Below the pieces are notes generated by a model, which saw only the letters and a list, made by a program, of their open reading frames with translations, was not told the DNA's origin and made no database searches. The translations under genes were made by a program, and so were the position numbers. From CAZWAP01 sp964632005 (GTDB lineage Bacteria > Planctomycetota > Phycisphaerae > Sedimentisphaerales > Anaerobacaceae): DNA of 64,000 bases. Each line of letters begins with the position of its first letter. The first letter of the stretch is position 1. The stretch spans positions 33,625 to 97,624 of the forward strand of contig CAZWAP010000005.1 in NCBI GenBank assembly GCA_964632005.1, read 5' to 3'. This document shows positions 19,014 through 27,934 of the stretch, one piece after another.

Positions 19014-20384
19014 TCAGGTTAGAGGGATTCCTACGTCGCGGAGCTTCTTCTTGACTGCCTCTACGAAAGCGACATACTCTTCGGTCGGGGCTCCGGTAGC
19101 GAGGTCGAAGCACTCGGTGTAACTCTTGCCTATATCGGCCGTGGCGAGGCCCTGTTCGTACATGGGCAAGAGGGCCTTGAGAACGCGGTTGGCTTCCTTG
19201 CGGGTCATACCCGCGCAGGCAAGTGCTGTCTGGGTTGAGGTTTTCATCTCCAGGGGCGTCACGTAGTCCGGCAGGACCGCCTTGGCGGGGTGCGGTGTCT
19301 GTGTGGAGACACCCGAGGCGATTGAAGCTGCAATGAAGGCGGCGGATTCGTAGTAGAAAGATTCTGTCATCGGGCCCCCTGCGACGTATGCCAGCGTTAG
19401 CGTCGGCATATTTGTGTTTCGAGCGATCGCCTGCGCGCTCAGCGCTGTGGCCCAGATGACGTCTCGGCTCGTGGAGCAACTTAGATTGATGTGCAACGGC
19501 AGTGAGAGGTAGTAGTTGCAATGATAGAGGAGAATTCCGAAGAAGACATACGCGGTGTTCAAGACAGCGACGGCCTCGGGTCCGCCCGCATACCCCCCCA
19601 CCATCGGCGCGCTGGCGAGGACGATATTGAAACCCGAGCTCAGGCAGTAAGTGACCTTCGCCATCATTTCCCAGTTGGTCTTGAACTCGGCCAGGGCACC
19701 GACAATGATTGCGTCACTCGGCCTCAGGCCGAACTGGGGCCCGGCTGCGGCAATAGTAGCAATTGCGCTGCCGGCGGTAGCGATGCCGTTGATTATAGGC
19801 AGGTCGGGCCTGCCGGCCAGCCGACAGGCTTCGCGCGCGACCTGTATTGAGCGGATCGCTCCGAGGATTTCGGTGGGTCGGCCGGTCTCAATAGGACGGC
19901 CATCGATCTTATCAAGGGCGTTGACGCTCATCGAGTCGGCTGCCTTGATCGAGGCGTTGCCCTGGACTATCTGCGAGGCGATCTGCTCTGTGGAGGCGAC
20001 AATGCCTGATCCTACGTGACACCAGGGTCTCGTGGTGGAGTCTGGCTTGCGCGAGCGGAAGACCCGCGCTTCTTTGCCCTGGCCGAAGCGGCAGTCGCCG
20101 TTGTAGTTGGCTACTGCGTCCAGGACGTCACGGCGTGTGAACCGAACGACCGTCTTTGTGTTTTGAAAGTAGACTCCGCAATCCACGAAGAACTCGACGG
20201 CGGCATCGAACACTTTGTCGGCCAGCGCATCATCGGACGGAACAGGGTTGTTGGGGTCGTATCGGATCTCGTATTTGTCCACCAGCCGGGCCAGGGTCGC
20301 ATACAGGCGATCCAGGTCGAAGGATTCAGCCGATATGGCCGGCCCTTTCTGCGCCATCTCGCATATATGCAGTAGTGAGTTCAC
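19014..20384 (-). CDS. MtmB-family corrinoid methyltransferase without pyrrolysine, copy 2
   Basis: A 456-residue paralogue of the other two MtmB-like proteins here. The GTG at 20384 gives NSLLHICEMAQKGP, which lines up with the N-termini of the other copies; longer in-frame starts up to 20633 would add about 80 unrelated residues. Shared landmarks are GVYFQNTKTVVRFTRRDV, GRPDLPIING (pyrrolysine position replaced by Ile198-Asn199), GGYAGGPEAVAVL and YTECFDLATGAPTEEYV. It is transcribed toward the phn operon and divergently from the MFS transporter. The substrate is probably a methylated amine related to that of copy 1. Confidence 0.85.
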   Translation of the reverse strand: MNSLLHICEMAQKGPAISAESFDLDRLYATLARLVDKYEIRYDPNNPVPSDDALADKVFDAAVEFFVDCGVYFQNTKTVVRFTRRDVLDAVANYNGDCRFGQGKEARVFRSRKPDSTTRPWCHVGSGIVASTEQIASQIVQGNASIKAADSMSVNALDKIDGRPIETGRPTEILGAIRSIQVAREACRLAGRPDLPIINGIATAGSAIATIAAAGPQFGLRPSDAIIVGALAEFKTNWEMMAKVTYCLSSGFNIVLASAPMVGGYAGGPEAVAVLNTAYVFFGILLYHCNYYLSLPLHINLSCSTSRDVIWATALSAQAIARNTNMPTLTLAYVAGGPMTESFYYESAAFIAASIASGVSTQTPHPAKAVLPDYVTPLEMKTSTQTALACAGMTRKEANRVLKALLPMYEQGLATADIGKSYTECFDLATGAPTEEYVAFVEAVKKKLRDVGIPLT

Positions 20385-20792
20385 TCCGTGTATCCCGTTA
20401 TTTGATATCCTGCTGGTCGAGTCCCGCTGCAGCGTTGGTGCCCAAGGTCTGCTGTGGAGCCGCAGCGTCGAGTGCAGCGCGCCCAACACATTCTCATAGC
20501 CAGATGATAACCGGATTATGCCGAGGCCACAAGCGAATTCTCGCACTGCACGAGGCTGTGCACGGAGTAAGAATCCGGAGGGCTTCCTGCTGCAGGCCTT
20601 AAGCGATGGAGAGAAATCCTCGTCCACAGGCACTGCGGCGGGAGTGCTTGGAAGGTATGTCGGCTGAAGATGTATTTCGGCATCGTCGTCAAGTCACCAG
20701 GTTGTTTCCGATGGGCTTTTTTGGCGAAGAAGGTGGTCGAGGCGTTTTGTTCGAATCGCATCGATCCTCTCTCAAGCTCGAGAAAATATACC

Positions 20793-20821
20793 TTGTGCAA
20801 CTGTAATCAGTAACCTAAGAT
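20793..20821 (+). promoter_or_regulatory. candidate promoter for the MFS transporter
   Basis: TTGTGC at 20793-20798 and TAAGAT at 20816-20821 with a 17-nt spacer, about 40 nt before the transporter ATG. Both boxes are imperfect. The rest of the 478-bp divergent region 20385-20862 shows no gene or riboswitch that I recognise. Confidence 0.35.
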
Positions 20822-20862
20822 AGGCCCGCTCCGGCGCTCGAGACATTGAAGAAGGGCATATT

Positions 20863-22323
20863 ATGGAAGGCGGAACCGGCAGGAAAATCTTAAGGGCCGA
20901 CCGGGTGCATATCTGGCAGATCCGTGCATTTTTCAGCATGGGGATATTCTACCTGTTTTACTACTTTTGCAAGTACAACCTCGGCGTGGCGACGCCGGAG
21001 ATTCAGAAGGAGTTTGGGTTTTCAAGCGAGCTCTGGGGCCTGATAACGACCACGGTTTTTGCGCTGGTGTACGCCGGCGGACAGTTCGTGAACGGTTTTT
21101 TGGGAGACCGGTACGGGCCGAAACGGATAATGCTCATCGGCGGACTCGGAGGGGTAGTTGTATCGGTTTTTTTCGGCTGGTCGAACGGCCTGGTCTTTTT
21201 CACAATTTTCTGGCTGCTCAATGCCTACTTTTCCTCCTGTGGGTGGGCGCCCGGTTCGCGGATTCTGTTCAACTGGTTCCCCGAGAAGCGCTGGGGAACG
21301 TGGATGGGGGTGTACAATGCGCTGTGCTACTCGGGAGGCGCGATTGTCACGATAGTGGCGGGCTTTGCAATCCATTACTGGGGGACGTGGCGAGCGGCGT
21401 TTTTCGTGCCGGCGGCGTTTCTATTCGTAATGACGGTGATATTTTGGATACTGGGCAAGAGTTCGCCCCGGGATGCCGGCTTCGAGACCGACTGGGAGCA
21501 AGAAAAGCAGACCAGGCGTGCCGGCAAGAAGGAGTACTGGGGCGCTTTGAGCAATTGCAAGATGATTCTTGCCTATGTGTCGGGTTTCGGGGCCAACTTT
21601 GTCCGCTGGGGCATCATAAGCTGGCTGGTTAAGATTCTCCACGCTCCCGTCGATGCACCCGTTGTTACGGAGCGCGGTTTTGGCGTGCATATTGCCGCGG
21701 CCGGTGTCATCGCGTCGCTCGCTCACTGGGGCGGCGCGCTCTTTTCACTCGTGTTGGGCGCCGTCAGCGACCTTCTATTCAAGGGCAAGCGATGGCAGAC
21801 CATAGCGATCGGCTTCTTTATCGGGGCTATCCCACTGTTCTGGCTGGCACAGGGACCTGAAGTTTTGGATAAGAGGGTCCTGTTCGAGGTTAAGCTCAAG
21901 AATAGGGCCCGGAAGAGTGCCCGGGAAGCGCAACTGTTAGAGCGTCCGCAGAGGGCTTCGGCATCCGAGGTCCCCACGCCCGCCGGCGCAGATTCCGTGC
22001 CTTCCGGGGGTAGGTCGGAGGAGCGATTCGAGGTGCTCCAGGTTACGCGGGGGTTGTTTATGCTCGGCCTGGCGATCTTTATTGCAGGCGGTCTGATCCA
22101 GGCGATTCAAACGCCGCTGTTCGATCTGCCCGGCGACATTCTGGGCAGCGAGTTGGGCGGCACGGGTGTTGGTATCCTGGACGGATGGATGTACATCGGA
22201 GCGTCCTTTGCGGGGGTCTTTATGGGCTGGTGGCTTGACAGCTATGGCCTGGTGTCGGGAATCTGGCTTATGGCCGTGGTCAGCGTGGCTTCCGGCCTGG
22301 TCGCAATTCCCATCCAGAAATAG
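20863..22323 (+). CDS. MFS transporter, organophosphate:phosphate antiporter-like (GlpT/UhpT type)
   Basis: A 486-residue inner-membrane protein with about twelve hydrophobic segments. The N-terminal half has YYFCKYNLGVATPEI, the FLGDRYGPKR loop and the GWAPGSRILFNWFPEKRWGT segment, which follow the pattern of the organophosphate antiporter family. A charged central loop of ~60 residues (KNRARKSAREAQ... to ...GGRSEERFEV) lies between the later helices and looks like an insertion. Family members import phosphate esters; beside phnW/phnX and the MtmB homologues, a phosphonate such as (N-methyl-)aminoethylphosphonate is a reasonable guess. Confidence 0.85.
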   Translation: MEGGTGRKILRADRVHIWQIRAFFSMGIFYLFYYFCKYNLGVATPEIQKEFGFSSELWGLITTTVFALVYAGGQFVNGFLGDRYGPKRIMLIGGLGGVVVSVFFGWSNGLVFFTIFWLLNAYFSSCGWAPGSRILFNWFPEKRWGTWMGVYNALCYSGGAIVTIVAGFAIHYWGTWRAAFFVPAAFLFVMTVIFWILGKSSPRDAGFETDWEQEKQTRRAGKKEYWGALSNCKMILAYVSGFGANFVRWGIISWLVKILHAPVDAPVVTERGFGVHIAAAGVIASLAHWGGALFSLVLGAVSDLLFKGKRWQTIAIGFFIGAIPLFWLAQGPEVLDKRVLFEVKLKNRARKSAREAQLLERPQRASASEVPTPAGADSVPSGGRSEERFEVLQVTRGLFMLGLAIFIAGGLIQAIQTPLFDLPGDILGSELGGTGVGILDGWMYIGASFAGVFMGWWLDSYGLVSGIWLMAVVSVASGLVAIPIQK

Positions 22324-22347
22324 CTGCAGTTTTCCTTGGGAGCGTTT

Positions 22348-22782
22348 CTACTGCGAATTGGCGAACAGCCCCACAAGAACCAACGCCGCTGAGATTAAGC
22401 CTACGCCGGAGATCCTCACAGGTCCGAGACGCTCTTTCTATGTCGAGGAGGCCAAGAGCACGGCGCTTATTATGCTGAACTGGCTGAATGCTACCGGATA
22501 GCTGGTGTGCCGGCCAAGCTGACAGGCCCGGAGCACAAGCCGATGCGCTCCGAACGGAGACGGCGCCCCTAACGCAGGAAGTCTCCGGCCGATAGGACCT
22601 TTATTGGCCCTGCTTTGCCCACCGATCTTCTGGAATACCGGCGGTGTCCCCGCAGAGCAAGAAGGGAGATAGCAATATCGAGTGGCCGAGGCCGGTCGTG
22701 CGCTGATCAGCTCGGAAGCGGTCGTCTCGAGCAGCGAATAGCCGATGGTTCCCAGAGCAGCGAGTCGCATGCAGAAGATCAA
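22348..22782 (-). pseudogene. decayed EamA/DMT-type transporter fragment
   Basis: Read on the minus strand, this stretch encodes GTIGYSLLETTASELI, then HRLVLRACQLGRHTSYPVAF, then QFSIISAVLLASST, an in-frame TAG, and ERLGPVRISGVGLISAALVL ending with LVGLFANSQ and a stop. This is the order of the last helices of an EamA-domain drug/metabolite transporter, with an internal stop and no usable N-terminus. Nothing else convincing is seen in the 740-bp gap 22324-23063. The left boundary is the final stop; the right boundary is approximate. Confidence 0.55.
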
Positions 22783-23063
22783 GGGGTGAAAATAGCAGTG
22801 GACTTATTGTACTGATTCTGTGGCGGGCCTGGAAGCTGCTTGGGCCCGCCTCTGCGACGGGCACGGACACCTTTCGGCGACCGGCGGCAGGCCAAACGTT
22901 CTTGAACTGCACAAACTTGACAGACAATCTGGGGTGCTGTAGAGTGGCTCGCGGATTCGCGAAGTAGTGCTTGAAGCCGGTGCTTTTTTCCTGTCGTCGG
23001 CCGCGCGCGTGCGATGAGCCGGCGATAGCAAGTCCATAGTGATGCCAGAACCCGTGTAAACCT

Positions 23064-23828
23064 ATGACTGAGGCGCGAATAGGAGCGGTCACTTTCGATC
23101 TGTGGGACACGGTATTCGTCGATGATTCCGACGAGCCCAAGAGGGCAGCAGAGGGACTTGCACCCAAGTGCGTAGAAAGGCGCAATCTTGTGGAGAGATT
23201 TCTGGCCAAAAACGGTGCGGTCCGGCGGGAGCAGGTCGATCGAGCCTACGACGTGGCCGATGCTGCCTTTCGGCGGGCCTGGTATGAACAGAACATCACG
23301 TGGACGGTACGGCAGCGCCTCTCGGCTGTTCTAAAGCAGCTTAATCGTCGGCTGCCGGAAGATGAACTGGCCGAGCTGGTCCGGCTGCACGAGGAGATGG
23401 AGTTAGGACCGTCTCCGGACTTAGCCGAAGGGATCGCGGAGGCCCTGGCAAAACTTCAGGGGCGATACCGTCTGGGTGTGATTTCCGATGCCATCTTCAG
23501 TCCGGGGCGTGTTCTGCGGCAGTTGCTGGAATATCACGGGATCAAGCACTTCTTCGAAAGCTTCATTTTTTCGGATGAGATCGGCTGTGCCAAGCCCAGT
23601 CCTGCTATGTTCGAGGCTGCGGCGAGGGAATTGTCGGTCGCGACCAACGAGATTGTTCACGTGGGAGACCGTGAGCCCAAAGACGTTGAAGGGGCGCACG
23701 CGGTGGGGGCCAGGGCCATACTGTGCACCGTTGTCAGGGACCGGTGCGGCCGGGCCACAAAGGCAGAGGCCGTTTGCAGGGACTTCAGTGAGCTGCCCGG
23801 ATTGCTGGAGGAGCTGGAGGGGCGGTGA
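23064..23828 (+). CDS. HAD-superfamily hydrolase (subfamily IA)
   Basis: A 254-residue haloacid-dehalogenase-type phosphatase. Motif I is TFDLWDTVF with the nucleophile and acid/base aspartates. A helical cap follows (~residues 20-110), then motif II in GVISDAI, the lysine in KPSPAMFEAA and motif IV VGDREPKDVEGA. Substrate unknown. It starts a four-gene plus-strand run (hydrolase, glutamine amidotransferase, iron alcohol dehydrogenase, AOR), and its stop is 1 nt before the next start, so it is certainly co-transcribed with that gene. It is not a second PhnX because it lacks the DWAGT motif and the Schiff-base lysine. Confidence 0.85.
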   Translation: MTEARIGAVTFDLWDTVFVDDSDEPKRAAEGLAPKCVERRNLVERFLAKNGAVRREQVDRAYDVADAAFRRAWYEQNITWTVRQRLSAVLKQLNRRLPEDELAELVRLHEEMELGPSPDLAEGIAEALAKLQGRYRLGVISDAIFSPGRVLRQLLEYHGIKHFFESFIFSDEIGCAKPSPAMFEAAARELSVATNEIVHVGDREPKDVEGAHAVGARAILCTVVRDRCGRATKAEAVCRDFSELPGLLEELEGR

Positions 23829-23829
23829 G

Positions 23830-24708
23830 TTGGAGACTGAAAGCGTGTCAGGTCATCTGCGTTTCTTGATAATTGACGGTTATCCGCCGCGCAGCAGAGA
23901 TGCACTTGCGCAGGCTGGTATGAAGCTTGCGTGGGAGCTCTACGCTGAGATGCTCCTTCAGCACGTGCCCGACGCAGTTTATGACGTTCTGCTGCCGAGC
24001 GACCCCGGTGTTGAGTGCCCGTCAGCGGATCTTATCGAGAAGTACGCGGGCATAATCTGGACCGGGTGCAACCTGTCGATCAACGACACCGAGAACCCGA
24101 GCGTATCGGGGCAGATTCGGCTGGCAAAGGATGCATACGCGGTGGGCGTGCCGAGCTTTGGGAGCTGCTGGGGGCTGCAAATGGCGGTGGTGGCGGCCGG
24201 CGGTCAGGTCAGGCCGAATCCGAAAGGCCGGGAAATGGGCCTGGCCCGGAAGATCCATCTCACTGCCCAGGGCTGCCGGCACCCGATGTTCGAGGGCAAG
24301 CCGAGGGTTTTTGACGGCTTCATAAGTCACGATGATATGGTAACGAAGATGACGCCGGAATGCCTGCACCTTGCCGGCAACAGCTTCACGAGTGTCCAGG
24401 CGGTTGCGGTCACGCACAAAGCCGGCACGTTCTGGGCGACGCAGTACCATCCCGAATATAACCTGCATGAGATGGCCAGGTTAATCGTTGCCCGAGAGAA
24501 GAAGCTCATCAAGTACGGCTTTTTCCGCGGCCGGGAGGATATGATGGAGCTGGTCAGGCGGATGGAGACGCTGGCGAAAGAACCTGGTCGCAAGGATCTG
24601 CGGTGGCAACTGGCCATTGACGACGACGTGCTCTGCGATTCGATTCGACAGTGCGAGTTTGTCAACTGGATAAACAAGCTGGTTGTTCCCACGGCCGGCC
24701 GATCGTGA
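23830..24708 (+). CDS. class I glutamine amidotransferase-like protein
   Basis: A 292-residue protein with the triad fold of class I glutamine amidotransferases. The nucleophile elbow is FGSCWGLQM, and the histidine and glutamate lie in QYHPEY. Start: TTG at 23830 with GGAGG about 10 nt upstream, one base after the HAD stop; a GTG at 23845 is the alternative. A ~60-residue C-terminal extension follows the domain. It could feed ammonia to an unknown partner or hydrolyse a gamma-glutamyl amide. No synthase domain is fused or adjacent, so hydrolase activity seems more likely. The true substrate is unknown. Confidence 0.82.
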   Translation: METESVSGHLRFLIIDGYPPRSRDALAQAGMKLAWELYAEMLLQHVPDAVYDVLLPSDPGVECPSADLIEKYAGIIWTGCNLSINDTENPSVSGQIRLAKDAYAVGVPSFGSCWGLQMAVVAAGGQVRPNPKGREMGLARKIHLTAQGCRHPMFEGKPRVFDGFISHDDMVTKMTPECLHLAGNSFTSVQAVAVTHKAGTFWATQYHPEYNLHEMARLIVAREKKLIKYGFFRGREDMMELVRRMETLAKEPGRKDLRWQLAIDDDVLCDSIRQCEFVNWINKLVVPTAGRS

Positions 24709-24810
24709 TATGATCCTGTGTCGGTGTTGCGGTGGATCGTGGGTCCGGTACGGCAACGGCCCCGAGCCAGCAGGGTTGGCTGTTGCCTTGGCCCGAAGGA
24801 GAAAGACGCT

Positions 24811-25983
24811 GTGAACGAACAAATCGTGCGATTCTCATTTCCAACCACGATTCTTTTCGGTGCCGGCGCAGTAGAACAGCTGCCCCGCTGCTTGAAGGAG
24901 GTTGGCATCAACAGGCCGTTGTTGGTTACGGATGTCGGACTTCAAAAGACGAAGGTCGTTGAGACGGTAACCGCGGTGCTGCGAAGGGCATCGGTCCCCT
25001 TTTCATTGGAGGGCGATGTTCAGGCTAATCCTCATGTCGAGGACGTACAAAAGCTGCTCGAGGTCTATCGAGCGGATGCGTGCGACGGTGTGATCGGGCT
25101 GGGCGGGGGCAGTCCACTGGATGCAGCCAAGGTGCTGCCGGTGCTGGCCGTGAACGACGGTCCGCTGGAGCGGTTCGACATCCAGAGTGGCGGAAATGCG
25201 GGTATCAGGGGGCCGCTGCCGCCTATGATCGCCATACCGACCACCGCCGGCACAGGTAGTGAGGTGGGTCGCTGCTCGGTCATCACGTCGGCTCAACGAG
25301 CGCGGAAGTTTCTGGTCTGTCATCCTGAGATGATGCCCAGGCGGGCCATTCTGGATCCGGAGTTGACCGTTGGGTTGCCGGCCGGTCTGACGGCGAGCAC
25401 GGGGATGGACGCGCTTACGCACAGCATAGAGGCTTTCGCGGTTGATATGTTCCACCCGATGTGTGACGCCATTGCACTGAAAGGGATAGAGCTGGTGGCA
25501 CAGAACCTCGAAGAGGCCGTGAAGAATCCGACCAACATCGAGGCTCGGGGCAACATGATGATGGCAGCTATGATGGGCGCAGTAGCGTTTCAGAAAGACC
25601 TGGGGGCGACGCACTCTCTGGCGCACCCGCTGTCAACGGACTGCGGGGTACAGCATGGCCTGGCAAATGCCATCTGTCTGCCGGCAGTGATGAGGTTCAA
25701 CAGGGACGTCTCGGCCGCCAAGTACGCCAGGATCGCCCAGGCGTTTGGCGTTGATACCTCAGGGATGTCGGATGCAGAGGCTGCTGACAAAGCGATCGAG
25801 GCAGTTGTGGGCCTGAGCCGGCGCACGGGAACAGCGAAAACGCTGGCGGAGGTGGGAGTTAGAGAGGAACAGCTCGTGACACTGTCGAAGAAGGCCTTCG
25901 AGGACCCCTGCCACCAATCGAATCCTCGCCCCTGCAGTCAAGAGGACCTGCTCAATCTATACAAGGAGGCGTATGGCCGGTAA
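24811..25983 (+). CDS. iron-containing alcohol dehydrogenase (group III)
   Basis: A 390-residue NAD(P)-dependent Fe-ADH. Visible are the N-terminal FPTTILFGAGAVEQLP, the nucleotide site GLGGGSPLDAAK, PTTAGTGSEV and the metal ligands in TGMDALTHSIEAF (Asp, His), GATHSLAHPLS and GVQHGLANA (His, His). The GTG at 24811 is chosen for the AAGGAG just upstream and for the normal family N-terminus. It would reduce an aldehyde or oxidise an alcohol. In context acetaldehyde is plausible; the family also contains phosphonoacetaldehyde reductases, so 2-hydroxyethylphosphonate metabolism is another option. Confidence 0.9.
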   Translation: MNEQIVRFSFPTTILFGAGAVEQLPRCLKEVGINRPLLVTDVGLQKTKVVETVTAVLRRASVPFSLEGDVQANPHVEDVQKLLEVYRADACDGVIGLGGGSPLDAAKVLPVLAVNDGPLERFDIQSGGNAGIRGPLPPMIAIPTTAGTGSEVGRCSVITSAQRARKFLVCHPEMMPRRAILDPELTVGLPAGLTASTGMDALTHSIEAFAVDMFHPMCDAIALKGIELVAQNLEEAVKNPTNIEARGNMMMAAMMGAVAFQKDLGATHSLAHPLSTDCGVQHGLANAICLPAVMRFNRDVSAAKYARIAQAFGVDTSGMSDAEAADKAIEAVVGLSRRTGTAKTLAEVGVREEQLVTLSKKAFEDPCHQSNPRPCSQEDLLNLYKEAYGR

Positions 25984-26022
25984 GCTCCATCCTAAGGGCC
26001 AGAGTCAGGACAGAGGAATAGT

Positions 26023-27894
26023 ATGGCTGGCGGTTTGACCGGTAGTATCTTGAGGGTGAACCTCACTACGGGCGGTATCGAGCGGGAGCGGCCCGATGAG
26101 AGCTTCTACCGCAAGTATATGGGTGGAGGCGCGTTCGGGACATACTATCTGCTCAAAGAGGCACCGGGGGACATCGAGGGTCTGTCGGAAGGGAACATCT
26201 TGACCATTGCGCCTGGCGTGACAACGGGGGCACCGGTCAGCGGCGCCAGCCGGTGCTGCGTGACGGCACTGTCACCAGCCACTGGTGCCATCGGGGACAG
26301 CCAAAGCGGGGGCAAGATCGGCCCGGCGATTAAGCGGGCCGGGTACGATGGGATCGTGTTGACAGGCAGGGCGAAGAAGCTGTCGTACCTGCTCGTCGAC
26401 GGTGACGACGTGCAGATAAGGGATGCGGAGCACTTGAAGGGAAAGGACGCTCTGGAGGTTTACGACGCCCTGGAGGCCGAACTCGGGTCTGGCAGGCTGA
26501 GCATCCTCCAGTGCGGGCCTGCCGGCGAGAGGCTCGTGAGATTTGCGTGCTTGCTGGCTGACCTCAACGATGTTGCCGGCCGAACCGGAATGGGGGCGGT
26601 CTTTGGAAGCAAGAACCTTCGGGCGGTGGTGGTCAGGGGCAACAAGCGGATAAGCTTTGCCGATCCTCAGGGCCTCAAGCGCCTTGCGAAGCTGGCGGCC
26701 GAGCGGATTGCTCATTGCGCCTTTCCAAATACCTTGAGAAAGTACGGCACACCGGGCGTGCTGGGTTTCCAGGCCGAGGCGGGCAACCTGGCTACGCACA
26801 ACTATTCGAGGAGCTTTCATCCACGCTACAAGGAGCTGGACGGTGGGACATTCGAGCCGCGAATCGGGGCGGGCCATACCACGTGCCCGGCGTGCATCGT
26901 CGGCTGCCGCAAGAAGGTCAAGACCGAGCAGCCCTACAAGGTTACAGAGCGGCTGGGCGGCCCGGAATTCGAAACACTTGGGCTGTTGGGTTCGAACCTG
27001 GATATCCTGGACGCCGCGGCAGTAGCCAAGGCCAACGAATTATGCAACAGGTACGGGATCGACACGATAACGATGGGTGGTCTGGCGGCCTATGTCTTCG
27101 AGTGCGCGGAAAATGGGATCATTGGTCCTGAGGCGTTCGACGGCAGATCACTTGGTTTTGGCGACGTGGAGGGGCTTCTCTGGCTGATCGAACAGGTTGG
27201 CAATCGTCGAGGGATAGGCGAGGTGCTGGCAGAGGGTTTTGGGGCCGCGGTCAGGCACTTCGGGCAGAGCAGCTCAGCGTACGCGGTTCAGGTCAAGAAT
27301 CAGGGTCTGGCGGTACATATGCCGTCGGTTAAACCGAGCCAGGCACTGATGTATGCGGTTTGCCCGATCGGGCCCGACCATATGTCGTCCGAGCATGATT
27401 GGCTGATAGCCAGTGACAGCGAAGCAGCCCGGGGCCTGGGCCTGACCGAGCTGGGGGTGCCCGATTCCACGGATTTTGCGAAGGTCCGTATGACCGTATA
27501 TTCGCAATACTTCTACAGCCTGCTGGATGCTTTAAGTCTATGTATGTTCTGCTGGGGGCCGGGCAACCTGTACGATTACCGCGATCTTGAAGACCTTCTG
27601 CGATACACGACGGGCTGGGATTGCACGATGTGGGAGCTGATGAAGGTGGGCGAGCGGCGGGTGAATATGATGCGGCACTTCAACGCCAACAGAGGCTTTA
27701 CTCGCAAAGAAGACAGGCTGCCGGACCGCTTCAGCACCCCCCTGCCGGACGGACCTGCCAGGGGAAAGCGAATCGACCCCGAGGTACTGCGCAGAATGCA
27801 GGACGACTACTACGAGTTGATGGGATGGGACCCACAAACGGGCAATCCCACAAGAGCCAAGCTACTCGAGCTGGGCCTGGAGTGGGCGCTTTAG
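26023..27894 (+). CDS. aldehyde:ferredoxin oxidoreductase (tungsten/molybdopterin)
   Basis: A 623-residue oxygen-sensitive enzyme that oxidises aldehydes to acids with ferredoxin as acceptor. The N-terminal half shows GSILRVNLTTGGI, the YMGGGAFGTYYLL strand, GASRCCVTALSPATGAIGDS and GRTGMGAVFGSKNLRA, which bind the pterin cofactor. The 4Fe-4S ligands are the three cysteines of CPACIVGC (near residue 290) and a distal cysteine in LCMFCWGPG (near 507). The gene is 39 bp after the alcohol dehydrogenase. Together they could shuttle an aldehyde such as acetaldehyde between alcohol and acid. Confidence 0.93.
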   Translation: MAGGLTGSILRVNLTTGGIERERPDESFYRKYMGGGAFGTYYLLKEAPGDIEGLSEGNILTIAPGVTTGAPVSGASRCCVTALSPATGAIGDSQSGGKIGPAIKRAGYDGIVLTGRAKKLSYLLVDGDDVQIRDAEHLKGKDALEVYDALEAELGSGRLSILQCGPAGERLVRFACLLADLNDVAGRTGMGAVFGSKNLRAVVVRGNKRISFADPQGLKRLAKLAAERIAHCAFPNTLRKYGTPGVLGFQAEAGNLATHNYSRSFHPRYKELDGGTFEPRIGAGHTTCPACIVGCRKKVKTEQPYKVTERLGGPEFETLGLLGSNLDILDAAAVAKANELCNRYGIDTITMGGLAAYVFECAENGIIGPEAFDGRSLGFGDVEGLLWLIEQVGNRRGIGEVLAEGFGAAVRHFGQSSSAYAVQVKNQGLAVHMPSVKPSQALMYAVCPIGPDHMSSEHDWLIASDSEAARGLGLTELGVPDSTDFAKVRMTVYSQYFYSLLDALSLCMFCWGPGNLYDYRDLEDLLRYTTGWDCTMWELMKVGERRVNMMRHFNANRGFTRKEDRLPDRFSTPLPDGPARGKRIDPEVLRRMQDDYYELMGWDPQTGNPTRAKLLELGLEWAL

Positions 27895-27934
27895 ACGTCT
27901 CGGGCAGGCAGTGACATCGTTGATTTGTGGACGT

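Noticed and set aside
23064..23828. Second phosphonoacetaldehyde hydrolase
   Set aside because: It is a HAD protein but lacks the DWAGT motif and cap lysine of PhnX.
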